Part shown: one piece after another, positions 23,953 through 33,790 of the stretch
How the letters are laid out: each line of letters starts with the position of its first letter
Numbering within the stretch: the stretch's first letter is position 1
Assembly (NCBI RefSeq): GCF_047495875.1
Contig: NC_092497.1
Coordinates: 34,107,375-34,171,374, forward strand
Length of the DNA stretch: 64,000 bases
Source of the DNA: Pithys albifrons albifrons
Lineage: Eukaryota > Chordata > Aves > Passeriformes > Thamnophilidae
Direction: 5' to 3'
Program-made: the position numbers and the translations under genes
The notes under the pieces: generated by a model
What the model saw: the letters and a program-made list of their open reading frames with translations, nothing else
The model's database searches: none
Told to the model about the DNA's origin: nothing

Positions 23953-24645
23953 TGTCTCGGTTTGAGGGGAAAAACCAAAATGTTTTACCCACAAGCAGGG
24001 GAGGGGCCTCCTCCTCAATAATCACACCACTCTTTATCAAATTTAAGAAAAGGAATTTTAATACAAGAAGGATAACTGCTATATATATATATATATATAT
24101 GTAAACAGACTAGTGCAACCCACTTCCCCAACACCATAAGAGGAAAAAAAAAAAAAAACAACAACAACAAAACCCAGCAGGTTTTCCTCCGGGAGAAAAG
24201 GTTATACTTAAGTGTCCTTGTCACAGCCCGCTGGCTGCAGAGTGAGTTTCAGTCCCTCTCCAGCGAAACAGACGAGCAGTGGGCTTTCAGATGGACTCAG
24301 TCTCTTTCCCCTGTGTTCCCCGTCCAAGAAGCAGACAGGTACGAGCAACCAGCAGCAAATCCAAGGCAGGTAGCAGCACGGCAGGAAAAGGTAATCCGAA
24401 GTAGGCAGCGGCAAGACAGCCAGGGAAAACCCCAGCAGTAACCAGCAGGGCAGCCTGCCTCCTTCGAGCCCCCACTCCCCCGTTCCGCCGAGCCAAGACT
24501 GAGGAGAATATCCAAAAAAAAAACCAAAAGAGACAAACCTGCCCCCACCCCAGCGATCACAGTTAACTACTTCTTTTGTTAACCGCTGGCCTGGGCAGTT
24601 AAGTGGCAGGGGAGAGAATTTACATAATAATCCCAAACTACAACA
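23953..24645 (-). repeat. ERV-A 3' LTR
   Basis: 693 bp, TGTCTCGG...ACTACAACA on the plus strand. It contains (AT)10 at 24081-24100 and an A15 run near 24134-24148. It differs from the 5' copy at, for example, 24465 (C versus G), in AATAATCACACC versus AATAATGACACC, in GTGTCCTTG versus GTGTCTTTG, and in one A of an A run. Confidence 0.95.
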
Positions 24646-24660
24646 TTATCCACCCCTAAA
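24646..24660 (-). promoter_or_regulatory. ERV-A polypurine tract
   Basis: In sense, TTTAGGGGTGGATAA directly precedes the 3' LTR. The segment AGGGGTGGATAA plus the first TGT of the LTR is identical in ERV-B. It marks the plus-strand primer. The G run ends several bases before the LTR edge. Confidence 0.7.
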
Positions 24661-24744
24661 TTCTCTTCCATGCCGATACTCTACATTAAACTTAAATTTT
24701 CTTTCAAATAATTAAGTGTTTACAAATACAGTAATATGAGTCGT

Positions 24745-27700
24745 TTACCCAGAGATAAGTTCCCCTTGAGGTACACATCGTGTCTCTCCATCTTCCTGCA
24801 TCACCCACCAGGTGGAACCAGATCCTTGAGCAAAGACAACCCCACGAATGGGTTTGCCTTTGCCTGAGGCAGGGTTGATCCAGACTGTTTTCCCTAGCAT
24901 ACCTCTCAGGTGTATTACAGGGACTTTGTCTCCATCTACAGTGTGAAGGGGTTCTGATTGGGCAGGGCCGGCTCGATTGACAGAGCCTCTAGTGTTGACT
25001 AGCCATGTAGCCTTTGCTAAGTGTTGATCCCAGTGTTTGAAAGTCCCTCCACCCAACGCCTTCAAAGTGGTTTTCAACAGTCCATTACACCGCTCAACTT
25101 TCCCGGCAGCTGGTGCATGGTAGGGGATATGATACACCCACTCAATGCCATGTTCTCTCGCCCAGGTAGCAACTAAGCTGTTTTTGAAATGAGTTCCATT
25201 ATCTGACTCAATTCGTTCTGGGGTGCCATGTCGCCACAGCACTTGTTTTTCCAGGCCTAGGATGGTGTTCCGAGCAGTGGCGTGAGGCACTGGGTGTGTC
25301 TCCAGCCACCCTGTGGTTGCTTCCACCATGGTGAGCACATAGCGCTTGCCTTGGCGGGTCTGTGGCAGTGTGATGTAGTCAACCTGCCAGGCCTCCCCGT
25401 ACTTATACTTATCCCAGCGTCCACCATACCACAGGGGCTTCACTCTCTTAGCCTGCTTAATGGCAGCACATGTCTCACAGTCGTGGATAACCTGAGAGAT
25501 AATGTCCATGGTTAAATCCACCCCTCGGTCTCGTGCCCATTTATAAGTGGCATCTCTGCCCTGATGGCCCGAGGCATCATGGGCCCATCGAGCCAAGAAC
25601 AGCTCTCCCTTGTGCTGCCAGTCCAGATCTGTCTGTGATACTTTCACTTGCGCAGCTCGGTCTGCCTGTTGGTTGTTGAGATGTTCCTCATTGGCCCGAT
25701 TTTTGGGCACGTGTGCGTCTACGTGGCGGACTCTCACAATCAGCTTCTCTACTCGGGTGGCAATATCTTGCCATATATCGGCAGCCCAGATGGGTTTCCC
25801 TCTGCGTTTCCAATTGGTTTTCTTCCATCGGTCTAACCATCCCCAGAGAGCATTGGCCACCATCCATGAGTCGGTGTAGAGGTAAAGCTTTGGCCATTTC
25901 TCTCGTTCAGCAATGTCCAGGGCCAACTGCACGGCTTTAAGCTCTGCAAACTGACTCGACCCACCTTCTCCTTCAGTAGCTTCTGCAACTTGTCGTGTGG
26001 GACTCCATACAGCTGCTTTCCATTTGCGATTAGTCCCTACAATGCGACAGGAGCCATCGGTGAAGAGGGCGTAGCGTATTTCCTCTTTTGGCAATTGATT
26101 GTATGGTGGAGCTTCTTCCGCACGTGTCACCTGCTCTTCCTCTTCATCTGCTAGACCAAAATTTTCACCTTCAGGCCAGTTTGTGATGATTTCCAGGATC
26201 CCAGGGCGATTTGATTTTCCTATACGGGCGCGCTGCGTAATCAGGGCAATCCACTTGCTCCAGGTAGCATCAGTGGCGTGATGTGTAGAGGCAGCCTGTC
26301 CTGACAACATCCACTTCAGCACTGGTAGTCGAGGTGCCAGAAACAGCTGTGCTTCTGTGCCAATCACCTCTGAGGCGGCTTGGACTCCTTCATAGGCGGC
26401 TAGGATCTCTTTCTCTGTGGGGGTATAGTTGGCTTCAGATCCTCTGTAGCCTCGGCTCCAGAATCCAAGTGGTCGGCCTCGAGTCTCACCAGGCACCTTC
26501 TGCCAAAGGCTCCAAGACAGGCCATTATTCCCGGCGGCGGAGTAGAGCATGTTCTGTATGTCTGGTCCTGTCCTGACTGGTCCAAGGGCTACAGCCTGAG
26601 CAATCTCATGCTTGATCTGGTCAAAGGCTTGTTACTGTTCAGGGCCCCAGTGGAAATCATTCTTCTTACGGGTTACCAAGTAGAGAGGGCTTACGATCTG
26701 ACTGTATGCTGGGATATGCATCCTCCAGAACCCTATGGCACCCAGGAAGGCTTGTGTTTCCTTTTTTGCTGGTAGGTGGAGACATTGCTGTGATCTTATT
26801 GATGACTTCTGTTGGAATCTGACGGCGTCCATCCTGCCACTTCACTCCCAGAAACTGGATCTCTTGGGCTGGTCCCTTAACCTTACTCCGTTTCATGGCA
26901 AAGCCAGCTCCCAAAAGGATCTGGATGATTTTCTCTCCTTTCTGAAAAACCTCTTCTGCTGTGTCCCCCCACACAATGATGTCATCAATGTATTGCAGGT
27001 GTTCTGGAGCCTCACCCTTCTCCAGTGCAGTCTGGATCAGTCCATGACAGATGGTGGGACTGTGTTTCCACCCCTGGGGTAGTCGGTTCCAGGTGTACTG
27101 CACGCCCCTCCAGGTGAAAGCAAACTGTGGCCTGCACTCTGGTGCCAGAGGAATGGAGAAGAACGCACTAGCAATGTCAATAGTGGCATACCACTTTGCT
27201 GCCCTGGACTCCAGTTCATACTGGAGCTCCAGCATGTCTGGCACAGCGGCACTCAGCGGTGGGGTAACTTCATTCAAGCCACGATAGTCCACAGTCAATC
27301 TCCATTCTCCATCAGACTTATGCACAGGCCAGATGGGGCTGTTGAAGGGTGAGTGGGTTTTGCTGACCACCCCTTGGCTCTCCAGTTCACGGATCATCTT
27401 ATGGATGGGGATCACAGCATCACGGTTCGTTCGGTATTGCCGACGGTGCACTGTCGTGGTGGCAATTGGCACTTGCTGTTCCTCAACTTTCAACAGTCCA
27501 ACAGCAGAAGGACTTTCTGAGAGACCTGGCAATGAGTTCAATTGTTCAATCCCTTCTGTCTGTACAGTGGCTATTCCAAAAGCCCATCTATGCCCCTTTG
27601 GGTCCTTGAAATATCCATTCCTGAGGTAGTCAATGCCCAGGATACATGGGGCGGCTGGACCAGTCACAATGGGGTGTTTCTGCCAATCTCTCCCTGTCAA

Positions 27701-27925
27701 GCTCACTTCAGCTTCTAGCACAGTCAACTCTTGAGATCCCCCTGTCACCCCAGAAATAGAAATAGTTTCTGAGCCCACATGTCCTGATGGCATTAATGTG
27801 CATTGAGCGCCAGTATCAACCAAAGCCTTATACTTTTGTGGGTCTGATGTACCAGGCCATCGAATCCACACAGTCCAATAGACACGGTTGTCCCGTGCCT
27901 CTACCTGGCTAGAGGCAGGGCCCCT
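24745..27925 (-). pseudogene. pol: ERV-A pol (protease-RT-RNase H-integrase), one frameshift and one stop
   Basis: Pol continues in the gag frame after the UAG. Blocks in order: protease (VDTGAQC near 27811, ILGID), reverse transcriptase (TIDIASAFF, LPQGWKHSPTICHG, YIDD), RNase H (FTDGSC, AELKAVQ, YTDSW, final Asp), integrase zinc site (HDASGH, CETC) and catalytic D, D, E residues (WQVDYI, ESDNGTHF, VERCNG). It has two breaks: one extra A in the run at 26762-26767, which shifts frame after the reverse transcriptase palm, and a TAA at 26632-26634 where ERV-B has a glutamine codon. Everything else is open and close to ERV-B (near 90% by eye). As it stands, it would give protease and a truncated polymerase only. 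Confidence 0.92.
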
Positions 27926-27928
27926 CTA
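27896..27928 (-). promoter_or_regulatory. ERV-A gag-pol UAG readthrough site with stem-loop
   Basis: The gag stop UAG (27928-27926) is followed by 8 nt (AGGGGCCC), then a perfect 8-bp stem TGCCTCTA / TAGAGGCA around the loop GCCAGG (27909-27904). A CCTGGT at 27856-27851 could pair with the loop to make a pseudoknot. The pol frame continues without a shift. The 8-nt spacing is like that of the murine leukaemia virus readthrough signal. Confidence 0.65.
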
Positions 27929-29584
27929 ACACTGATCCTGGTCATAGCGGTCAGAACCTTTTCTCGATGAGTACACCTGGGAGGTGCCCTCCTGTGGGTC
28001 AGATTCTTGCCCGTGGGAAACTGGGACTGCACTTACTCTCACTGACCTTCTTCCATTCTCCTTCAGTTCTTGTACTCGGGCTGCAAGGGCACGGGTGGGT
28101 TTCCCATCCCACCGTCCCATGTCTTCTCCATGTTTGGCCAGGAAGTACCACATCTCAGTTCGTGAGGTCTGTCCACTTCCTCTGGCTGGGGGGCGTCTGG
28201 CTCTGACTTCAGAGGTTCTCATTCGCACTGGTGCCACTTGGAGACTTTCCCTAATTTCCTCTCTGATCGCTTTTACCTCTGCAGGCAGCGTCTTGAGACT
28301 CTCAACCAATGTCTCTACAGCAGAAATACGGGCCTGCATTGGGCTGTGGGTCATGCTTTCATATATCCGGAGCTTATTTGCTACTGCGCCCACTGTTTCA
28401 TGGTTCTCTTTCCTATACATGGATGCCAGGAAATCGGTGTATTCAGCTGGCCCCGAGCGTGAAAGGTCCCACCACATATGTGGTGTGCATCTGACCTTGT
28501 CAGGGTCATTATTGGCTTGCCCACCTCTTCCAAAAAGCACGTCCATCATTGCCATCTCCCTCAGACGTAAAATTCCTTCTTCCATCGTCTTCCAAGTCTT
28601 CCTAATATGATGTTCCTGCAGGATTTCTCTATAAACAAACTTCTCTCTTACACTCATTAGAAGTCGTGCCCAGAGTGAAAGGGGCTTTGATTCCCTCACG
28701 AACACCTGTTCAATAGCCACGTCCTGGGCCAGAGCCCCCAAAAACCTGGCTTCAGCACCATCCAGTTGTAAGGTTTCACCCATAAGGTCCCAAACTCGGA
28801 TCAACCAAGTCAGGATGGGCTCACCCGGGTGTCGAGCAATGTCTTTCCGCAAACTACGGAGATTATCAAATGACAATGACTCAGTGATGATCTCAGGCTC
28901 TGGGTCTGCTTGCTGTGGAGGTGCAGCAGCCCCCTCATCGTCTGCTGGATGGTCTAATTTGGTCTTATATTTCCTTTTCTGAATAGGGGCAACTTCCATA
29001 GGCTTGGCCTGTCCTCCTGGTTTAGCCTCATCCTTTTCTCCCTTCACTGTGGCATCAGGGGTTTTATTCTCTCGCTTTTCCCCCTTCACTGGGCTAGGTT
29101 TCTGAATGCATTCTGGAAAAACCCTGGCCCTACCTTCAAACATTCTGTAAGCTGCAGGGATACAACCCTGCAGAAAAACCATAAAGAGCAAGATATCTCT
29201 GGCATCCAGGGAGAATTTAAACATCTCAAAAGCTGTTGTAGCAGACTTGAATGGGGAATGGACAAAGGGTTGGGAGAAGAGATTCCCCTTTGTTCCTTCC
29301 CAAGGGTCCGTACTATTATCACTGAATCCCCAGAGGTAGCAGCTTAGGTTGCGGCAGGAAAACAGCCTGGAGAGCACCACCCACATGACATCCAAAGGCA
29401 TCGAATTCATGGCACCATAAATCCAGAGTAAGAACTCAATAATAATTGCGGCTATTTGAGTTTTGCTCATTGATTTGTTGATAAGACTTAAACCTGCCGC
29501 TCCTTTTGGCATGAATTTGTACCAACAAAAAGCCAATATATTATACAGGATGGTCCTGATGAACCCTAAGCTCAAGACCCACAT
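27926..29584 (-). CDS. gag: ERV-A Gag, 552 aa, with membrane N-terminus
   Basis: Gag should assemble the particle. It begins at an ATG in good context (GCACCATGTGG) 39 nt after the primer binding site and is fully open to the UAG. The N-terminus is hydrophobic: helices near residues 3-20, 43-62 and 129-147. Between the second and third lie a C-x4-C pair (77, 82), CYLWG, and an N-glycosylation site NST (90-92), all shared with ERV-B Gag. A basic linker (QKRKYKTK, near 203) follows, then a helical core (LTWLIRVWDL near 260, LSLWARLLMSVREK near 305). The C-terminal block HGEDMGRWDGKPT lies near 495. I see no zinc knuckle and no myristoylation site. The membrane start resembles, in logic only, intracisternal particle Gags that target the ER. 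Confidence 0.85.
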   Translation of the reverse strand: MWVLSLGFIRTILYNILAFCWYKFMPKGAAGLSLINKSMSKTQIAAIIIEFLLWIYGAMNSMPLDVMWVVLSRLFSCRNLSCYLWGFSDNSTDPWEGTKGNLFSQPFVHSPFKSATTAFEMFKFSLDARDILLFMVFLQGCIPAAYRMFEGRARVFPECIQKPSPVKGEKRENKTPDATVKGEKDEAKPGGQAKPMEVAPIQKRKYKTKLDHPADDEGAAAPPQQADPEPEIITESLSFDNLRSLRKDIARHPGEPILTWLIRVWDLMGETLQLDGAEARFLGALAQDVAIEQVFVRESKPLSLWARLLMSVREKFVYREILQEHHIRKTWKTMEEGILRLREMAMMDVLFGRGGQANNDPDKVRCTPHMWWDLSRSGPAEYTDFLASMYRKENHETVGAVANKLRIYESMTHSPMQARISAVETLVESLKTLPAEVKAIREEIRESLQVAPVRMRTSEVRARRPPARGSGQTSRTEMWYFLAKHGEDMGRWDGKPTRALAARVQELKENGRRSVRVSAVPVSHGQESDPQEGTSQVYSSRKGSDRYDQDQC

Positions 29585-29595
29585 GGTGCCACAAA

Positions 29596-29777
29596 ATAGC
29601 AGTTATCCTTCTTTGTTTACAAGCCCCACACGTTGGGCGCCAAGAAATGTCTCGGTTTGAGGGGAAAAACCAAAATGTTTTACCCACAAGCAGGGGAGGG
29701 GCCTCCTCCTCAATAATGACACCACTCTTTATCAAATTTAAGAAAAGGAATTTTAATACAAGAAGGATAACTGCTAT
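29596..29777 (-). promoter_or_regulatory. ERV-A leader/R inverted repeat enclosing the primer site
   Basis: ATAGCAGTTATCCTTCTT at 29596-29613 (leader) is an exact 18-nt reverse complement of 29760-29777 in the 5' LTR, next to its ATTAAA signal. The 146-nt loop holds the end of U5 and the primer binding site. In RNA the two arms can pair. ERV-B has an equivalent duplex made from different sequence. Confidence 0.75.
29623..29642 (-). promoter_or_regulatory. ERV-A primer binding site, tRNA-Lys1,2 type
   Basis: In sense it reads TGGCGCCCAACGTGTGGGGC, the tRNA-Lys1,2 site with an extra TG relative to ERV-B. It starts 5 nt (TTTCT) from the LTR end instead of the usual 2 or so. Confidence 0.85.
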
Positions 29778-30341
29778 ATATATATATATATATATGTAAA
29801 CAGACTAGTGCAACCCACTTCCCCAACACCATAAGAGGAAAAAAAAAAAAAAACAACAACAACAAAACCCAGCAGGTTTTCCTCCGGGAGAAAAGGTTAT
29901 ACTTAAGTGTCTTTGTCACAGCCCGCTGGCTGCAGAGTGAGTTTCAGTCCCTCTCCAGCGAAACAGACGAGCAGTGGGCTTTCAGATGGACTCAGTCTCT
30001 TTCCCCTGTGTTCCCCGTCCAAGAAGCAGACAGGTACGAGCAACCAGCAGCAAATCCAAGGCAGGTAGCAGCACGGCAGGAAAAGGTAATCCGAAGTAGG
30101 CAGCGGCAAGACAGCCAGGGAAAACCCCAGCAGTAACCAGCAGGGCAGCCTGCCTCCTTGGAGCCCCCACTCCCCCGTTCCGCCGAGCCAAGACTGAGGA
30201 GAATATCCAAAAAAAAAAACCAAAAGAGACAAACCTGCCCCCACCCCAGCGATCACAGTTAACTACTTCTTTTGTTAACCGCTGGCCTGGGCAGTTAAGT
30301 GGCAGGGGAGAGAATTTACATAATAATCCCAAACTACAACA
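29648..30341 (-). repeat. ERV-A 5' LTR
   Basis: 694 bp, carrying the promoter and processing signals. In sense, an ATTAAA lies near 29752-29757 after an (AT)n stretch. The last bases in sense can fold as GGTTT-N8-AAACC. It is about 99.5% identical to the 3' copy. Confidence 0.95.
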
Positions 30342-30450
30342 GGCACTGAGTGACATGATCTACTAAATGGACGGGAGTTGGACCAAGGGTTGAACTCTAT
30401 GATCTCGGTCTTTTCCAACACAATCAATTCTATGATTCCATGATTTTACC
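30342..30450 (+). mobile_element. CR1 copy 2, 3' terminal part
   Basis: This continues CR1 copy 2 after ERV-A: GGCACTGAGTGACATGATCT, the GATCTCGGTCTTTTCCAAC block, then octamer-like ATTCTATG ATTCCATG ATTTTAC. This is the authentic CR1 3' end. Confidence 0.92.
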
Positions 30451-31108
30451 AAAAAATTATGTAATTTTTATTATTTGAAGAGAAAACATGGATGTTACTG
30501 TAGTATTTATGTCAAAGTGCTAATTTTTTTTCAGTTAAAATTACCAAACATCAAGATAAAAGTTGAAGATGCTGTTTTACTATGTTTTTATCTTAATGAT
30601 GTTCTAGCCTCTAGTGTGACTCCACACTGCCATGCACCATCTCTTTGGCTTGGTGAAGTACCTGGCGCTCCCTCAGGTTCAGCATGAACTGGAAAGTAGG
30701 ATTTTTTATGTTTCAATATCAGGGAGCGTGCAACCTTTGTCTCCAGCAACCACCAGGCACAGCAGTGTAAATATGTCTAATAGGTCTCTCAAGCACTTTG
30801 ACACCTGGGCACTTGTATATCTTACAATTTTCATTCTCTGCTATTACTTCTGACTTGCAAATTATCTGAATTAGTATTCCTGTGACCCCAATGGTGTTTT
30901 CTTCACAGGTTTTCCTTTCTAGTTTTGAAATAGTATTGGCCTGGTGTTAACACTGTTAGAGTTGCAGCTGCATATTAGCACAAAAGAGCCTGAATGAAAT
31001 TAAAAGTTCCCATTGGTAATGGCATAAGTAAATTGAAACTTGCAAAGGTGAGCCTAAATATCTAGAGAGCCATTGCTAGGATTGAGTTGCCTGGCTGAAT
31101 TCACATAG
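30451..31108. other. No gene seen
   Basis: Unique sequence between CR1 copy 2 and the next solo LTR. No supportable feature. Confidence 0.5.
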
Positions 31109-31113
31109 AGAAG

Positions 31114-31741
31114 TGTCTTGGTTTGAGATAAGCAACTGCCAACCCCCCCAAGCACAGAGAGAAAAGCCTCCCTCCTAACACCAGGGAAAGGGAGGAAAAG
31201 AGAGGGGAAAGAAAAAAAAAACACTTCAAACTGCATTTATACTAAATCTACATATATTTTTCACAGAAAGAAAGAGACAATTAGAAGAGAGTACAAATAT
31301 ACACTCACACAAGTCTACAACAACAAGTTCCCCACCTCAACTTCTTAACGAACACACAAATTCTATTGTCCTAACTACACATTACTTAAGAAGAAGCTTA
31401 TTCCCCAGGGAGACAAACCCAAGCAGAAAGGAGAGACCCAGAACAACACATTTTACTTTCCTGAGGTACCCTGTGAGCCAGTGGTGGGCCTGGTCCTCTC
31501 CATCCCCCCTGGGACAGCATCATGAGTCCTCCCAAGAGGAGGGCTGAGAAGCGACTGCCTTAACCACTCCCACACTGGTTCTGACTTCCCTGGAGATGAT
31601 GTCATAATGTGGTATGGAATACAAAGTTACTGGCTAGAAGAGGTCAGCTGTTAGCTCAGCCCAGCTCAAGTCAGCTGACAGCTTCGGCCTAGTCCAGACT
31701 TCAGAGCCCAAATCTAGGCCCACCTGGGTGAACCCATGACA
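31114..31741 (-). mobile_element. Solo LTR, minus strand, 5-bp TSD
   Basis: 628 bp, TGTCTTGGTTTGAG...CCCATGACA on the plus strand, with exact AGAAG copies at 31109-31113 and 31742-31746. The opening TGTCTTGGTTTGA is close to the plus-strand opening of the minus-oriented ERV-A LTR (TGTCTCGGTTTGA), so orientation is inferred to be minus. The rest is diverged from ERV-A, so it is a separate subfamily. No internal sequence remains. Confidence 0.85.
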
Positions 31742-31746
31742 AGAAG

Positions 31747-32034
31747 GCAAAGGATTGGGAAAAGTGATCAACTTGGTTCCTATGGGTTGTTAAACAGCAT
31801 GGCGTTTCCTGCCACCAATGTCAGATGAACAAGCCAATTTAATGTGGGCTTCACTGGAATGCGTTTGAGTTCAGTGCCATGGATATCTGCAGTAGTCTGA
31901 TTCTACACTGAACCACCACAGAGCAAGGGTATGAGAACTGACACCTCAAGAAACCAGCTTGAGTAAACAGCTACAGTTCTTGGAAAAGCAATTGACACTT
32001 TTCAAACTCAAGTAAACGGTCTGGAGAGGAAGAC
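31747..32034. other. No gene seen
   Basis: Short unique stretch between a solo LTR and a CR1 3' end. Confidence 0.5.
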
Positions 32035-32437
32035 TTATGAGGAGTAATTGAGGTCACTTGTTCAGCCTGGTGAAGAGGAGACTGAGAAGAGACCTCATTG
32101 TAGTTTACAACTTTCTTGTGAGGGAAAGCAGAGGGGCAGATACAGATCTCTTCCATCTTGTGACCAGTGAGAGGACCTGAAGGAATGGCATGAAGCTGTG
32201 TCATGAGGGTTAGGTTGGATATTAGGAAAAGGTTTTTTTCTGCTTGCGCACTTGAAGAGGCTCACCAGAGAAGCAATCATGGCACCAAGCCTGCCAGAAT
32301 TTAAGTCTTTGGACAAGACTCTGACACATGGTAGGATTCTTGGGGCTGTCCTGTGTAGAGCCTGGAGCTAGACTTTGACGATCCCTGTGGGTCCCTTCCA
32401 GCTCAGGATTTGCTATGACTCTATGATTCTATGACTC
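32035..32437 (+). mobile_element. CR1 LINE 3' end, plus strand
   Basis: 5'-truncated CR1. Recognisable blocks are TTCAGCCTGGTGAAGAGGAG, GGTTGGATATTAGGAAAAGG, GGGTCCCTTCCAGCTCAGG, then ATGACTCTATGATTCTATGA octamers at the end. Noncoding. Confidence 0.88.
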
Positions 32438-32854
32438 ATATTTTACTACTGGAAGTATTAAGTTAGTGTCTTGGTTAGGAATTGGTTCAAGGCCTGTAAT
32501 AATAGTTCTGTCAACTGCTAAGTTAATGAGTATGATTCTTATTTTATCTACACTCTACTTTTCCCTTCCATATCATGTTGTAAAAGCAGCAGATAAACTA
32601 AATTGGAAAAAATGAAAACTCTCAGAATATTTGGATAAGCTGGCACTTTTAAACTGAATTTTATCTCAGGAAAGAAATACCTGTAGCAAATTGCATCTAA
32701 ACTACATTATCACAAAATGCTGACATCTTGCAACTTTCTTTAAGTGTAGTGCAACTGATAAAACAACTTGCTTCTGAGAGATGCTGATTATTTAAAACTC
32801 AATAGTCTATGTAGCACCAATAGTGAAAGAACATTTCACTTGCACTAAAACTAG
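32438..32854. other. No gene seen
   Basis: Unique AT-rich sequence between the CR1 3' end and a degraded LTR. No supportable feature. Confidence 0.5.
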
Positions 32855-33790
32855 GTTTATTTCTGGAATGGCTTGTCACCAGGTGCTCACCAAAGCTGCT
32901 CTATCACTCCTGCTCCTCAGGAGAGCAGGGGAGAGAAAATACAATGAAAGGCTTTTGGGTCAAAGTAAGGACAGAGAGAGATCACTCACCAGTTATCACC
33001 ACGGGCAAAACAGACTCAGCTTGGAGAAATTAGTTTATTACCATTCAAATCAAAATAGGATAATGAGAAATAAAACCAAATTTTAATTTATTTTTTTTTC
33101 CCACCTCTCTCTTCTTTTTGGGCTTGTTTACTTGTGATATTCTCTATCTCCTCCCTGTAATGACACAGCAGGAAAAAGAATTGGAATTGTGGCCAGTTAT
33201 TCACATTTTTCTCTGCTGCTCCTTCCTCCTGAGCAGGAGTGCTTCTCACACACTTTTCCCTAGTTCAGAATGGGATCGCCTCCACAGTAGATAGTCCATA
33301 ATAAACTTCTCCAATTCTAGTCCTTTCCACAAGCTGCGATTCTTCACAACCTGTTCCAGTGTAGGTTCCTCCCATAGGGTGCATGCACTCTTTCTGGAAC
33401 GGTCTGCTCCAGCACAGGTACTCTGCAGGTTACAAGTCCTATCTGCTCCAGTGTTGAATCCTCTCCCTATGGGGCCACAGGCCATGCCAGAAGTCTGCTC
33501 CAGTGTAGACTTCCCACAGACTCACAGGCTCCTTTGGGCATCCACCTGCTCTGGCATGGAGTCCATCAGAGGCTGCAGGTGGATCTCTGCTCCATCAGAG
33601 ACCTCCATGGGCAGCAGTGGCACAGTCTACCTCACCATGCCCTTCACCACATGCTGCTCTGGCCATTGGAGCATTTCCTCCCCCTCTTTCTGCACTGATC
33701 TTGGTTTCTGCAGAGCTCTTTCTCTCACATAGTCTCACTCCTCTTGCATAGCAGCTTTCTGCCTTTCTGAATGTGTTATCATAGGGATTC
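32855..33790 (-). mobile_element. Degraded avian ERV LTR with internal TGCTCCAG repeats
   Basis: The left part reads CACCAGGTGCTCACC, TCTATCACTCCTGCTCCTCAGG, GGGCAAAACAGACTC and AATAGGATAATGAGAAATAAAACC. This is a common avian LTR type whose younger relative opens at 63689. The right part carries a degenerate series of about 45-70-bp units around CTGCTCCAGTGTAG (33350-33660). No clear TG...CA ends or duplication are seen, so the borders are approximate. Minus orientation is inferred from the related LTR. Confidence 0.7.

Larger units (their letters stand above)
23953..30341 (-). mobile_element. ERV-A: env-less ERVL-type provirus, minus strand, in CR1 copy 2
   Basis: A full provirus of 6389 bp with paired LTRs and an exact 5-bp duplication GGCAC (23948-23952 and 30342-30346). 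Order in sense: 5' LTR (30341-29648), tRNA-Lys1,2-type primer binding site, gag (29584-27926), pol in the same frame behind one UAG (27925-24745), short tail with a purine tract, 3' LTR (24645-23953). There is no env: only about 100 bases separate pol from the 3' LTR. LTRs differ by 3 substitutions and a 1-nt indel in about 694, so insertion was recent. Gag is open. Pol has one frameshift and one nonsense codon. The 5-bp duplication and polymerase style suggest class III (ERVL-like); the assignment is by motif, not by phylogeny. Confidence 0.93.
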
